A DNA stretch of 64,000 nt from an uncultured Phascolarctobacterium sp. (GCA_900541915.1 UQLS01000002.1:62001-126000), one strand, 5' to 3'. Shown: positions 1 to 8,862, numbered from the stretch's first letter. Numbers and translations are program-made. Notes: generated from the letters alone by a model not told the origin.

Positions 1-839
1 ATAACCATTTGGATAACGATAGTCATGGAGATAGGCTTGGGAGCAGCGCCTGCTTTAGCGGCGAAATGCGGCAGCAATGCAGGGAAGTTGCCGAGAACGG
101 CGATTACAAGGATACCTGCGAAGAAAATGAACATAGCGTGATAGAAGGAAGCCGGCAGCTTTTTGTTCAGCAGACTTTCAGTATTGCCGTAAACATATTC
201 TCTTTGTTCAGGGTCTTTAATAAGCTCCTGGAAAGCCGGATCGTCTGCCAGTTCCTTACCGCGGCGATAGCTCCATAAAGCTGCAAAAAGTACGCCGATG
301 AAGGTTGCCGGAATAGAGATAGCAAGAATCTGCATAATGCTGAACTGATGACCTGCGGCTGCCATAAAGCCTACTACGGAAACAACGGCAACAGATACCG
401 GTGAAGCGCAGATACCCATTTGAGAAGCAATGGAAGATACTGCCATAGGACGTTCAGGACGGATACCCTGTTTAATTGCGATATCGTAGATGATGGGGAA
501 CATGGTGTAAACAACGTGGCCGGTACCGCATAATACGGTTAAGAACCAGGTTGTCAGTGGCGCAAAGACGGTGATATGCTTGGGGTTATTACGCAGAAAT
601 TTTTCTGCGTATTTCAGCATAACAGTAAGACCGCCGGAAGCCTGCAAAAAGCCTGCGCAGGTTACTACTGCCATAATGGTGAGCATAACGTCGATAGGCG
701 GCTTGCCAGGTTTGTAACCAAAAATGAAAGTATAGATAACAAGGCCGATGCCGCTGATAGCAGCTAAGCCGATACCGCCATGACGGATACCCAGCACAAG
801 ACAGAACATTAATATAAGAAAGCCTAAAACGATTTCCAT
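1..839 (-). CDS. dcuB: Anaerobic C4-dicarboxylate transporter, DcuB-like (C-terminal part outside window)
   Basis: This is the N-terminal part, about 279 residues, of a Dcu-family inner-membrane carrier. The family exchanges external fumarate, malate or aspartate for succinate during anaerobic growth. The ATG at 839 follows AGGAGG with a 5-nt spacer. Visible signatures are GYKPGKPPIDVML near residue 42, CGTGHVVYT near residue 105 and ASPVSVAVVS near residue 143. These match DcuB more closely than DcuA, whose corresponding segment reads AGTGN. The reading frame stays open to base 1, so the gene is only cut by the window edge. It is transcribed away from the phosphonate cluster and looks monocistronic at its 5' end. 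Confidence 0.9.
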   Translation of the reverse strand, partial: MEIVLGFLILMFCLVLGIRHGGIGLAAISGIGLVIYTFIFGYKPGKPPIDVMLTIMAVVTCAGFLQASGGLTVMLKYAEKFLRNNPKHITVFAPLTTWFLTVLCGTGHVVYTMFPIIYDIAIKQGIRPERPMAVSSIASQMGICASPVSVAVVSVVGFMAAAGHQFSIMQILAISIPATFIGVLFAALWSYRRGKELADDPAFQELIKDPEQREYVYGNTESLLNKKLPASFYHAMFIFFAGILVIAVLGNFPALLPHFAAKAGAAPKPISMTIVIQMV

Positions 840-1192
840 GAAAACCTCCTGAAATAAAATGAGTTTTAATATTTTACGCAATTATGAGAAAATTTTGACT
901 GCGATAATGTATATTATACAGTATTCAAAAGAAAAAGCAAGAGATAAGCTATATTTTTTATAAATAGCATACACTAATTAAAACGAATTGATTTAAGATT
1001 TGCAAGATAAAGGAAGATTTTTCAGTGGATTTTGCTTGACTAAAAGTATATAAAAGAGATTTTTGCTCAGTAAGTAATATTGAGGAAAGTTAATTTTATG
1101 TAAAGTATACGCTGCTTTGCTTGTAAAATATTATTCGGGCAGATATGCTGTAAGATAAGAAAACAGGAGTATTGCTCCAAAAGGGTGAGAAG
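840..1192. other. Divergent AT-rich intergenic region
   Basis: This 350-bp spacer separates the leftward dcuB-like gene from the rightward RpiR-type regulator. It holds the dcuB promoter. The right half is AT-rich and presumably carries the regulator promoter. I see no gene, repeat or RNA motif in it. Confidence 0.6.
913..940 (-). promoter_or_regulatory. Promoter for the dcuB-like gene
   Basis: On the minus strand a TTGCTT -35 (940-935) is followed by a 16-bp spacer and a perfect TATAAT -10 (918-913), about 75 bp before the dcuB start. The match is seen in the sequence; activity is inferred. Confidence 0.5.
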
Positions 1193-2023
1193 ATGAACTG
1201 GGTGCAGGCTTTAAAAGTAAATTATAAAAGTTTATCAACTGCAGAAAAGCAGGCTGCAGATTATCTGCTGGCGCAGACAGAAGCTAAAGAGCTGGCAAAG
1301 TATACTTTGCGGCAGTGTGCCGCAGAAGCAGGTGCGGGGCAGCAGACAATAGTACGCTGCCTGCATAAATGTGGCTTTGAAAGCTGGAAAGAATTTTTAC
1401 GCTGTGTATGCGCCGAGGGCAGCGTACAGGTACAGCCATCAGAACAGGCAGGTAAAGTAAGTATAGACAACATACCGGCAGCAGTAGCGGCCCATGCTGT
1501 CAATATTTTGGCAGACTTGGCGTATGGAATTAACAAAGATGATTTTCGTGCCGTTATCAAATGCCTGCGCAGTGCGCGCATGATTGATATTTACGGCGTG
1601 GAATGCTCTGTGGGCAGTGCGGTAGATTTGGCAGGTAAGCTGTTATATCTTGGTATGAACTGCCGTACTTATACCGATATGTTTTTTCAGAAGGTCAGTG
1701 CAGAGCATTTATCCAGCAGGGATGTGGCCATAGGCATATCTCAGTCCGGCAAATCACGGGTGACGGTGGAAGCATTGCGCAGTGCCAAAGCAGGCGGAGC
1801 AGTAACGGTAGCTATTACAGGCAACGGCAATTCTACACTGACAGAATATGCTGATTACATTTTTGTTCTGCCGGACTTGCATCCGGGCGCCGGCTGGGTA
1901 AATTCCCGTGTTGCCCAGGTAGTATTTAATGATATGCTTTATCAGGCGTTGCTGCTGAAAGATGAAGGCTGCAGGGAAAATATCCGCAATGCAGGCAAAA
2001 TTTTTCAACATGATATAATTTAA
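1193..2023 (+). CDS. RpiR/MurR family transcriptional regulator (HTH_6 + SIS)
   Basis: A 276-residue regulator with an N-terminal RpiR-type helix-turn-helix (about residues 1-75) and a C-terminal SIS domain (about 105-255). The SIS phosphosugar-binding signature GISQSGKSRVTVEAL is present. Family members sense sugar phosphates. The ATG at 1193 was preferred over an in-frame TTG at 1172 because GGGTGAG lies just upstream of it. The gene has its own terminator and sits immediately before the C-P lyase operon, in the same orientation. A role in controlling that operon is inferred from position. C-P lyase intermediates are ribose phosphates, so a SIS sensor would suit the pathway. PhnF, the usual GntR-type regulator, is not seen here. 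Confidence 0.85.
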   Translation: MNWVQALKVNYKSLSTAEKQAADYLLAQTEAKELAKYTLRQCAAEAGAGQQTIVRCLHKCGFESWKEFLRCVCAEGSVQVQPSEQAGKVSIDNIPAAVAAHAVNILADLAYGINKDDFRAVIKCLRSARMIDIYGVECSVGSAVDLAGKLLYLGMNCRTYTDMFFQKVSAEHLSSRDVAIGISQSGKSRVTVEALRSAKAGGAVTVAITGNGNSTLTEYADYIFVLPDLHPGAGWVNSRVAQVVFNDMLYQALLLKDEGCRENIRNAGKIFQHDII

Positions 2024-2039
2024 TATTTTTCTAAGTGAG

Positions 2040-2076
2040 AATCTTTACGGAGCATTGCTCCGTAAAGATTTTTTTA
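2040..2076 (+). terminator. Terminator after the RpiR regulator
   Basis: A 14-bp perfect stem (2040-2053 with 2057-2070), a 3-nt loop and a run of T's. It separates the regulator from the phn operon. Confidence 0.9.
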
Positions 2077-2201
2077 CATTTTGGATTGTTAAATTTCTGC
2101 AAAGGACATTTTACATGGATTTGATGCTTTGCCGCAGTGTACATGCTATGCTTGGCTTGCGTTAAGACGCATGAACTTTTGAAATGACGGAGGTTATAGC
2201 C

Positions 2202-2639
2202 GTGAAACAATTATTAAGCAGAAGTCAGTACACTAAAATACTGGCAGCTGCCGCAGGCAGTGAAGTTGGTCAGCTGAGCCAGCCGCTGCAGGAAAAATAT
2301 CAGGTAAGTATTGTACGTCCTGCGCAAAAAACGCTGACGATGATGCAATTTAGAGAGCCGGTAAAAGCTTCTCTGTTTTATTTGGGAGAAGTGCTGTGCA
2401 GTGAATGTATTGTTGAAGTTGCAGGTTTTAAAGGAGCTGCTGTTATGATTGGCGACGATTTTGCCAAGGTTACTGACGCAGCTATAATCGACGCAGCCTA
2501 CAATGGCAAACTGCCGGAATGTGAGGCTCTGGATCAAGCTATCAGAGAACTGGAAAAAGAACAGCTGGCAGCACGAGGCAAGCTGAATGCAGGGCTGCGC
2601 CGTTCTAAGGTTGACTTTAATACGATGGGAGAGCAGTGA
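2202..2639 (+). CDS. phnG: C-P lyase core subunit PhnG
   Basis: PhnG is a subunit of the C-P lyase core complex (PhnG2H2I2J2). Together with PhnI it helps form ribose-1-phosphonate triphosphate from ATP and a phosphonate. The protein is 145 residues, about family length. It carries the conserved FxxGEVLxxE-type segment (FYLGEVLCSECIVE), and a KGAAVMIGDD segment follows. I chose the GTG at 2202, which sits 8 nt after GGAGG, over an in-frame ATG at 2184 that overlaps this ribosome-binding site. It is the first gene of a compact operon whose order, G-H-I-J-K-M-L, confirms the assignment. Confidence 0.9.
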   Translation: MKQLLSRSQYTKILAAAAGSEVGQLSQPLQEKYQVSIVRPAQKTLTMMQFREPVKASLFYLGEVLCSECIVEVAGFKGAAVMIGDDFAKVTDAAIIDAAYNGKLPECEALDQAIRELEKEQLAARGKLNAGLRRSKVDFNTMGEQ

Positions 2640-2640
2640 G

Positions 2641-3222
2641 ATGAAACAGGTTTATTCTTTTGATGTAGTACATGATGCACAGTCACTGTTCCGCAAACTG
2701 CTGCAGTCCATGGCTAATCCTTTTCAGAAAAGCAATATAGATAAAGAAGCAGGCGGTTTTCAGTCCAACTTGGGTGCGGTGCTGGCAGTAGGCGCTACAC
2801 TGATGGACAATGAAATTACCTACTATGTTGAAAAAAATGTAGAGCTGGCACAGCAGCTGCATGCATATACTTTGGCTGCTCCGGCTGATTATAAGAAAGC
2901 TGATTTTATTTATCTGACAGGGATGCTGAATTATGAAAATATCCGTCAGCTTTTAAGTGAAGCTAAGCAGGGATCATTGGCGGATCCTCAGCAGTCCTGC
3001 ACTTTTGTTATCTGGTGTCCGCAGCTGGACGGAGAAACAGCAGCTGAAGTAAGCGGCCCCGGTGTAGACGGCACACTAGAGGTACAGACCACTGAATATA
3101 TCAAGACTATCTGCCGCTTGCGGCAGGAAGTACAGCAGGAATATCCCTGCGGAGTTGATTTAATTTTTATCAGCGCAGAAAACGAGCTCATGGCAGTTCC
3201 GCGTCTGTGCAAAGTGAAATAG
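2641..3222 (+). CDS. phnH: C-P lyase core subunit PhnH
   Basis: PhnH is a PLP-transferase-fold subunit that binds the PhnGIJ core without PLP. The protein here is 193 residues. It opens with the typical FRKLLQSMANPF segment (family pattern FRxLLxAMSRPG), but the usual glycine-containing end of that motif is replaced by NPFQ. The ATG at 2641 directly follows the phnG stop; upstream in-frame starts lie inside phnG and are ignored. It is followed by phnI after a short gap with a GGAGG site. Confidence 0.88.
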   Translation: MKQVYSFDVVHDAQSLFRKLLQSMANPFQKSNIDKEAGGFQSNLGAVLAVGATLMDNEITYYVEKNVELAQQLHAYTLAAPADYKKADFIYLTGMLNYENIRQLLSEAKQGSLADPQQSCTFVIWCPQLDGETAAEVSGPGVDGTLEVQTTEYIKTICRLRQEVQQEYPCGVDLIFISAENELMAVPRLCKVK

Positions 3223-3231
3223 GAGGCAGTT

Positions 3232-4272
3232 ATGGCATACGTAGCAGTAAAGGGCGGCGAAGCCGCTATTGAGCAGTCTCTTAAGCTGCTGGATGAAGTT
3301 TATCAAAGCAGCGGCAGACTGGAAGTACAGACGATTTTAACGGATATGCCCCTTTTAATAGATAAGGTAATGAGTGAAGCAGGTATGTATGCGCCGGAAT
3401 ATGCAGCGCTGGCTTTAAAACAAAGCAAGGGCAGTGTGGAAGAAGCAGTGTTCCTGCTGCGTGCTTATCGCAGCACTTTGAAGCGCGATTACTATTCTTT
3501 GCCTGCCGATTGCAAAGATATGAGGATTATGCGTAGAATTTCTGCTGCTTTTAAAGATATTCCCGGCGGACAGATTTTAGGCGCAAGCTTTGACTACGCT
3601 CACAGATTGCTGGATTTTTCTCTGCTGGAGGAAAATGGCAGAACGATTGCTGAAAATGCGGAAGAAGATACAGCAGAAGATATTTACTGCGGCCGTGTAG
3701 ACGAACTGCTGCAGGCAGACGGCATACTTGAGCAGCCGGAAAAAGACGATACCAAGCCGTATGATATTACGACTCATGTGCTTACATTCCCGGCTCCGCG
3801 CAGTGCTCGTCTGCAGACAATGGCACGCAGTGAATCAGGCTTTTTGGAAGGTGTTGCCTACAGTGCGATGCGTGGCTATGGCGCTGTACATCCCACAGTA
3901 AGCGAGCTGCGCAGCGGATATGTAGATATTATGATTCCCTATCCGCTGGAAGAAGGCGAAGCTATCTGCATCGGAGCAGTAAATGTTACCGAGGTAGAAG
4001 CTCTCTGGCCTGTACATGAAGAAACTAAGGAAGAATTTGATAAGATACGCCTGTCCGGCGGCTATGGCTGCGTTATCGGCAATAATGAAACCAAAGCAAT
4101 TGCCATGTCTATTGCTGACGCCAGCCTGAATACTACGGGAAATACTCCGTCGCAGGATGAAGAATTCGTACTGACCCATGGTGACTGTCTGGAAATGCAG
4201 GGCTTTATTTCACATCTGAAGCTGCCGCATTATGTAACCTTCCAGTCCAAGCTGGACCGAGTGCGTGAATAA
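3232..4272 (+). CDS. phnI: C-P lyase core subunit PhnI
   Basis: PhnI is a nucleosidase/transferase. With PhnG, PhnH and PhnL it displaces adenine from ATP by the phosphonate to give the 5-triphosphoribosyl-1-phosphonate. The 346-residue protein begins MAYVAVKGGEAAI, characteristic of PhnI, and runs full length. The motif SYSAMRGYG-like segment (VAYSAMRGYGAVHPTV, near residue 208) and the C-terminal SHLKLPHYVTFQSKLDRV are typical. It starts after a GGAGG site, 9 bases behind phnH. Confidence 0.93.
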   Translation: MAYVAVKGGEAAIEQSLKLLDEVYQSSGRLEVQTILTDMPLLIDKVMSEAGMYAPEYAALALKQSKGSVEEAVFLLRAYRSTLKRDYYSLPADCKDMRIMRRISAAFKDIPGGQILGASFDYAHRLLDFSLLEENGRTIAENAEEDTAEDIYCGRVDELLQADGILEQPEKDDTKPYDITTHVLTFPAPRSARLQTMARSESGFLEGVAYSAMRGYGAVHPTVSELRSGYVDIMIPYPLEEGEAICIGAVNVTEVEALWPVHEETKEEFDKIRLSGGYGCVIGNNETKAIAMSIADASLNTTGNTPSQDEEFVLTHGDCLEMQGFISHLKLPHYVTFQSKLDRVRE

Positions 4273-4284
4273 AGGAGCAGCAAG

Positions 4285-5136
4285 ATGATAGACCAAAAAC
4301 ATTATAATTTTGCTTTTTTAGATGAAAATTCCAAACGGGAAATCAGACGCAGCCTGTTGAAAGCTGTTGCTATTCCCGGTTATCAGGTTCCCTTTGGCAG
4401 CAGGGAGCTGCCTATAGGAAGAGGCTGGGGCACAGGCGGTATCCAGATTACTTTGTCCATTATCGGTAAAGAAGATGTGCTCAAGGTTATTGACCAAGGC
4501 AGTGATGACAGTGTCAATGCAGTAAACATTAAGAAATTTGTTTCTGCCTGCACAGGTGTGGAAATAACTACTGATTCGGAAGCTGCTTCCATCATCCAAA
4601 CCCGCCATCGTATTCCGGAAATTCCCCTTAAAAAAGAGCAGATTCTGGTGCTGCAGGTCCCGACTCCTGAACCGCTGCGTATTGTAGAGCCTCGTGAAGC
4701 AGTAACCAAGAAAATGCACGCAGAGGGAGAATACAGTCCTATGTGGCTGACTTTGTACGAAGATTTGCTGCGCTGCGGCAAAATCGGTATCAGCTCAGAG
4801 TATCCTGTTCTGGTAGAAGACCGTTACATTATGAATCCCAGTCCGATACCTCGTTATGATACTCCGAAGCTTAATGACAGCGACTGCCTGTATCTTTTTG
4901 GTGCAGGCCGTGAAAAGAAAATTTATGCTATTCCGCCTCATACCAAAGTTATGCCGCTGGAATTTGACGATATTCCTTTCGAAACAGAAAACTTTACCGG
5001 CAAACACTGCCATTTGTGCGGTGCAGAAGGTGTTTATCTTGATGAACTGACAGATGAAAAGACAGGCGAGAAGTATTATGAATGCAGTGATACTGGCTAT
5101 TGCGCTAAAAGGAGAGAACAGGGATGCAGACCTTAA
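4285..5136 (+). CDS. phnJ: C-P lyase radical SAM subunit PhnJ
   Basis: PhnJ breaks the carbon-phosphorus bond. It is an unusual radical S-adenosylmethionine enzyme that turns ribose-1-phosphonate 5-phosphate into the 1,2-cyclic phosphate and an alkane such as methane. The 283-residue protein shows GWGTGGIQITLS near residue 48 and the cysteines of the C-terminal cluster region: CxxC (CHLCG) near residue 238, then a Cys pair spaced CxxxxxC (ECSDTGYC). This is the PhnJ arrangement, not the classical CxxxCxxC. The gene overlaps phnK by 13 bases, which suggests coupled translation. Confidence 0.95.
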   Translation: MIDQKHYNFAFLDENSKREIRRSLLKAVAIPGYQVPFGSRELPIGRGWGTGGIQITLSIIGKEDVLKVIDQGSDDSVNAVNIKKFVSACTGVEITTDSEAASIIQTRHRIPEIPLKKEQILVLQVPTPEPLRIVEPREAVTKKMHAEGEYSPMWLTLYEDLLRCGKIGISSEYPVLVEDRYIMNPSPIPRYDTPKLNDSDCLYLFGAGREKKIYAIPPHTKVMPLEFDDIPFETENFTGKHCHLCGAEGVYLDELTDEKTGEKYYECSDTGYCAKRREQGCRP

Positions 5137-5978
5137 AAAATGATAATAAAGAAAAACCTATTCTTGAGGTACGCGGGCTGACTGTACGCTACGGACAGGG
5201 CTGTGATTACTGCCTGAGCGGACAGCCGCTGCTGAAAAATACCTGCCCTCACTGCAAGACTGTCTGGGCCTGCAATGATGTTAATCTGGAACTTTATCCG
5301 GGCGAGATTTTAGGTGTGGTAGGCGAATCCGGCTCCGGTAAGTCCACCATGATGAAGAGTATTTATTTCGATTTTCCGGTAACGGAAGGCAGCGCTTATC
5401 TGCAGGCGTACAGCGAAGGCAAAGCAAATATGTTTACCGCTACAGCGCAGCAGAAAAAATATATCCGCAATCACATGATGGGTATGGTTTATCAAAATCC
5501 GGTGCTTGGTTTGCGTATGGATTATTCTGCAGCAGGCAATATTGCAGAAAAACTTATTGCCGCCGGCGGACGCAATTTCGGCAGCATGACAGAAAGAGCA
5601 AGTCAGCTGTTAGAAGCGGTAGAGATACTGCCGAGCAGGATGAAAGAGCCGCCGAAAAATTTCAGCGGCGGTATGCAGCAGAGAGTACAGATTTCCAAGG
5701 CTCTGGCTAATAATCCGCAGGTGCTTTTGCTGGACGAGGTTACTACCGGCCTTGACCTTTCTGTACAGGCTAAAGTTTTGGATTTGATTCGCCGCATCAG
5801 ACAGGAGTTCGGCGTTTCCATCCTGCTTGTATCCCATGATTTGGCTGTTATCCGTATGCTGGCAGACAGAACTGTAGTTATGCTGGAAGGTAAGATTATT
5901 GAACGCGGTCTGACTGACCAGATTCTTGACGACCCGCAGCATCCTTATACTCAGCAGCTGGTACATTCTTTATTGTAG
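5124..5978 (+). CDS. phnK: C-P lyase-associated ATP-binding protein PhnK, with Cys-rich insert
   Basis: An ABC-type ATPase that docks on PhnJ of the core complex and is needed for phosphonate use in vivo. Walker A (GESGSGKST, about residue 71), signature (FSGGMQQR, about 181) and Walker B (VLLLDEVTTG) are intact. Between the first strand and Walker A is an insert with two CxxC pairs (CDYC and CPHC, about residues 26-45). This potential zinc site is absent from E. coli PhnK but, to my recollection, present in many other PhnK proteins. The start lies inside phnJ. Confidence 0.92.
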   Translation: MQTLKNDNKEKPILEVRGLTVRYGQGCDYCLSGQPLLKNTCPHCKTVWACNDVNLELYPGEILGVVGESGSGKSTMMKSIYFDFPVTEGSAYLQAYSEGKANMFTATAQQKKYIRNHMMGMVYQNPVLGLRMDYSAAGNIAEKLIAAGGRNFGSMTERASQLLEAVEILPSRMKEPPKNFSGGMQQRVQISKALANNPQVLLLDEVTTGLDLSVQAKVLDLIRRIRQEFGVSILLVSHDLAVIRMLADRTVVMLEGKIIERGLTDQILDDPQHPYTQQLVHSLL

Positions 5979-5993
5979 AGGTTGAAAATAGAT

Positions 5994-7202
5994 ATGCAGA
6001 AAAACAAAATTGTAATCAATGCTTGTCTGGTTTTGCCGGATAAACTTTTAAGTAATGCTTATCTTCATATTGAAGGAGAAAAAATTGCAGGCTATGGCCT
6101 GATGAGTAATCTGCCGCAGGAACTGCGTCAGAACGCTGAAAGTTATGACGCTGCCGGTGCGTATGTTATGCCTGGCTTTATCGATATTCACTCTGATATG
6201 ATTGAAAATCTGATTCAGCCCCGCTCAACAGCATTTTTGGATATGGATATGGCGCTGGATGAAGCTGAAAAGCAGCTGGCTCAGTGCGGTATAACTACTA
6301 TTTTCCATTCTGTAGCTATGTACAGAGAAGGCAGCTGGGATGCAAAAGCTATCCGTACAGCTCCTCATGTAGAACGCTTAATCGGCCTTGTAAATGCTAA
6401 ACGCAGACGCAGACGTCTGATTCATAATCGTTTCCATCTGCGTTATGAGCTGGATAATCTGGAATGCTATGATTTGGTTCGTCAGCTGCTGGCAGAGAAA
6501 AAAGTCGGCTTGGTTTCTTTAATGGATCATCGTCCTGGACAGGGACAGTATCGTGATTTGAAGATTTATCGCCGTCATCTTCCTGGTGAAGGCAAAGACC
6601 TTACTGATAAGGAGTTTGCTGACCTGGTAAAAAGAGAGCAGAATAAACCCATGGTTGTCGGTGCAAAACTGCAGGTATTGCTGGATACTGCAAAACAGAA
6701 CAATATCCCCATTGCCAGCCACGATGATGATACAGAAGAGAAAATATTGACTAATGCTAAAGCTGGCGTTGCTATCAGCGAGTTTCCTATAAGTCTGGAA
6801 GTTGCCAAAAAAGCGAAGGAATGCGGTTTACATCCTCTTTTAGGTGCTCCTAATATCCTTTTAGGCGGCAGTCATTCCGGTAATTTGTCTGCCGAGGTAG
6901 CAATTAAAGCAGGCTGCGGTGATATTTTATGCAGTGATTATTATCCGCAGGCGCTTTTACGGGCGGTATTTTATCTTTATGATAAAAATATTCTGACGCT
7001 GCCGGAGGCATGTACCCTTGTAAGCAGTAATCCTGCAGCAGCTGCTGGCATCAGCGGCGAAACAGGTACACTGGCAGCCGGCAAATTTGCAGACTTTTTA
7101 GTAGTTGCCAGAGATGCGGATAACGTACCGCTCCTGATCTCTACCTGGGCAAACGGCTGCTGCGTAGTTAAGAATACCTATCGTGATGAGGAGGAAGCAT
7201 AG
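5994..7202 (+). CDS. phnM: Ribose-1-phosphonate triphosphate diphosphatase PhnM
   Basis: PhnM is an amidohydrolase-fold enzyme that removes pyrophosphate from 5-triphosphoribosyl-1-phosphonate, giving the PhnJ substrate. The roughly 402-residue protein has the metal-binding PGFIDIHSDMIE segment near residue 58 (the HxD variant usual in PhnM) and the ASHDDDT motif near residue 242. A C-terminal SSNPAAAAGI / GKFADF segment is typical of the superfamily. The ATG at 5994 was taken as start; a TTG at 5982 is possible but sits directly on the AGAGG site. The last base of its stop overlaps the phnL start. Confidence 0.93.
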   Translation: MQKNKIVINACLVLPDKLLSNAYLHIEGEKIAGYGLMSNLPQELRQNAESYDAAGAYVMPGFIDIHSDMIENLIQPRSTAFLDMDMALDEAEKQLAQCGITTIFHSVAMYREGSWDAKAIRTAPHVERLIGLVNAKRRRRRLIHNRFHLRYELDNLECYDLVRQLLAEKKVGLVSLMDHRPGQGQYRDLKIYRRHLPGEGKDLTDKEFADLVKREQNKPMVVGAKLQVLLDTAKQNNIPIASHDDDTEEKILTNAKAGVAISEFPISLEVAKKAKECGLHPLLGAPNILLGGSHSGNLSAEVAIKAGCGDILCSDYYPQALLRAVFYLYDKNILTLPEACTLVSSNPAAAAGISGETGTLAAGKFADFLVVARDADNVPLLISTWANGCCVVKNTYRDEEEA

Positions 7203-7900
7203 TGGAGCCTATTTTAAAAATCGAGCATCTGTCTAAAAACTTTTATCTGCACGAACAGCAGAAACTTATCAGCAGCTGCCGCAATATTTCTTTTGAGCTG
7301 AATAAAGGTTCTTTTATCGGTATTGTCGGCACTTCCGGTGCCGGTAAATCCACTGTGCTGCGCTGCATCTACCGTACCTATCTGGCAACGGAAGGCCATG
7401 TATGGTACAATTCGCTGGCTTATGGACCGGTTGATTTGGTCAATGCTGACGAAAGGCAGATTATCAATCTGCGCAGAGCAGAAATCGGCTATGTTTCCCA
7501 ATTCCTTTCTATTCTGCCGCGTACTACTGCCTTCCAGCATGTAACAGATGCTGCTTTGGAAGCTGGTTTTTCACAGGAGGAAGCAGAAAAACGCGCTGCT
7601 CAGATGCTGGATTACTTCCGTCTGCGCCGTGATTTATGGGGATTGTATCCTGCTACGTTTTCCGGCGGCGAAAAACTGCGTCTGAATCTGGCGCATGCAA
7701 TGGTCAAAGCTCCGCGCCTGCTGCTCTTAGACGAGCCTACTGCAAGCCTTGACCCGGATACCAAGCTTTTGGTACGTGATTTGCTGCTGAAACTGAAAAA
7801 TGAAGGTACCTCCATGCTGGGCATTTTCCATGACCTGGAATTTATGGAAGGGCTTTGCGACAGAGTTTACAATCTTTCTCAGGGCAGTTTTACAGAATAG
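7202..7900 (+). CDS. phnL: C-P lyase ATP-binding protein PhnL
   Basis: PhnL is an ABC-type ATPase required with PhnGHI for the first step of C-P lyase. The 232-residue protein has Walker A GTSGAGKST (about residue 44), the PhnL-typical GYVSQFLSILPR segment, signature FSGGEKLRLNLA and Walker B LLLLDEPTAS. The GTG start overlaps the phnM stop by one base. No membrane partner lies nearby, in agreement with PhnL acting in a soluble complex and not in transport. Confidence 0.93.
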   Translation: MEPILKIEHLSKNFYLHEQQKLISSCRNISFELNKGSFIGIVGTSGAGKSTVLRCIYRTYLATEGHVWYNSLAYGPVDLVNADERQIINLRRAEIGYVSQFLSILPRTTAFQHVTDAALEAGFSQEEAEKRAAQMLDYFRLRRDLWGLYPATFSGGEKLRLNLAHAMVKAPRLLLLDEPTASLDPDTKLLVRDLLLKLKNEGTSMLGIFHDLEFMEGLCDRVYNLSQGSFTE

Positions 7901-7912
7901 GAGCGAAAAGCG

Positions 7913-8722
7913 ATGATTGCTGATTTACATATTCATTCAACTCTTTCAGACGGCAGTGATACCAGAGAGCAGATTCTGCAAAAAGCTTCTGCATTGGGCA
8001 TTAAAGTAATGTCTTTTACTGAACACGATTCTGTAGCTGGCTATGAAGATGGTATTGTTTTAGCGGCAAGCTACGGTATTAAGGCGCTGCCGGGCGTAGA
8101 AATTTCCGCTTATGATTTTGCCAGCGGCAAAAAGGCACATATCCTCGGTTTTAATTACAGCGGCGGCGAGCATATTACTGCGCTGTGCGAACCTTTACTT
8201 ATGCGCAGACATGGCAATTCTCTGCGCAAGATAGAGATTTTGCGTGAACTGGGCTATAAGATAACAGAAGAGGATGTACGCCGTTACGCCGGCAAATACA
8301 TCTATAAGCAGCATATTTTAAAGTATCTCGTTGATTCCGGTCAGGAGGACGAGCTGTTTGGCAAGGTTTACTACACCTTGTTTAAACAGAATGGCCCCTG
8401 TGATTTTGATATTACTTATGTGGACGCTGTAGAAGCGGTACAGGCTATAAATGCCGATGGCGGCAAAGCTGTTCTGGCGCATCCGGGCCAGCAGGATAAT
8501 TTTTCCATGATCCCGCAGCTGAAAGAAGCTGGGTTGTGGGGAATAGAACTGCTGCATCCTATGCATAACCAGGCAGACAGAGAAAAAGTACTGGCAGAGG
8601 CTGAAAAATTTGGCTTATACTGCACTGGCGGCAGCGATTACCACGGCACCTATACCAAGACAATACATGAGCTGGGACATTACAGCCCTGCTGAAGCAAC
8701 TGTGCGACTGCTGACAGAATAA
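7913..8722 (+). CDS. phnPP: PHP-domain cyclic phosphate dihydrolase (PhnPP type)
   Basis: A 269-residue PHP-domain metal-dependent phosphoesterase. It has the HxH motif at residues 6-8 (DLHIHST), TEHD near 37, PGVEIS near 60, LAHPGQ near 188 and a terminal GGSDYHG. Genes of this kind in phn operons correspond to the Eggerthella lenta enzyme known to hydrolyse 5-phosphoribosyl 1,2-cyclic phosphate in two steps to ribose 5-phosphate and phosphate. It is the last gene of the operon. No phnP or phnN is present, so this enzyme most likely performs the final step. The assignment combines family features and context; a general PHP phosphatase is the alternative. Confidence 0.82.
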   Translation: MIADLHIHSTLSDGSDTREQILQKASALGIKVMSFTEHDSVAGYEDGIVLAASYGIKALPGVEISAYDFASGKKAHILGFNYSGGEHITALCEPLLMRRHGNSLRKIEILRELGYKITEEDVRRYAGKYIYKQHILKYLVDSGQEDELFGKVYYTLFKQNGPCDFDITYVDAVEAVQAINADGGKAVLAHPGQQDNFSMIPQLKEAGLWGIELLHPMHNQADREKVLAEAEKFGLYCTGGSDYHGTYTKTIHELGHYSPAEATVRLLTE

Positions 8723-8833
8723 TTTTGTCGGCAGTCGTATCATGCTCTAAGGGCAGTATGTAAAATGTATGTTCAATAAATCTGCAGATTATTAAGAACA
8801 GGTAAAGTGTTAGTTAAATGAACGTAAATACAC

Positions 8834-8862
8834 TTGAAATGGACAAATACTGTTATTAAAAT
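8834..8862 (+). promoter_or_regulatory. Promoter for the aminoethylphosphonate uptake/degradation operon
   Basis: TTGAAA (8834-8839), a 17-bp spacer and TAAAAT (8857-8862), about 57 bases before the ATP-binding protein start. It lies in a 196-bp gap that separates this unit from the C-P lyase operon. Confidence 0.55.

Noticed and set aside
4318..4781. Two minus-strand frames of about 130 codons within phnJ
   Set aside because: They are antisense to a highly conserved PhnJ sequence, overlap each other and lack ribosome sites.
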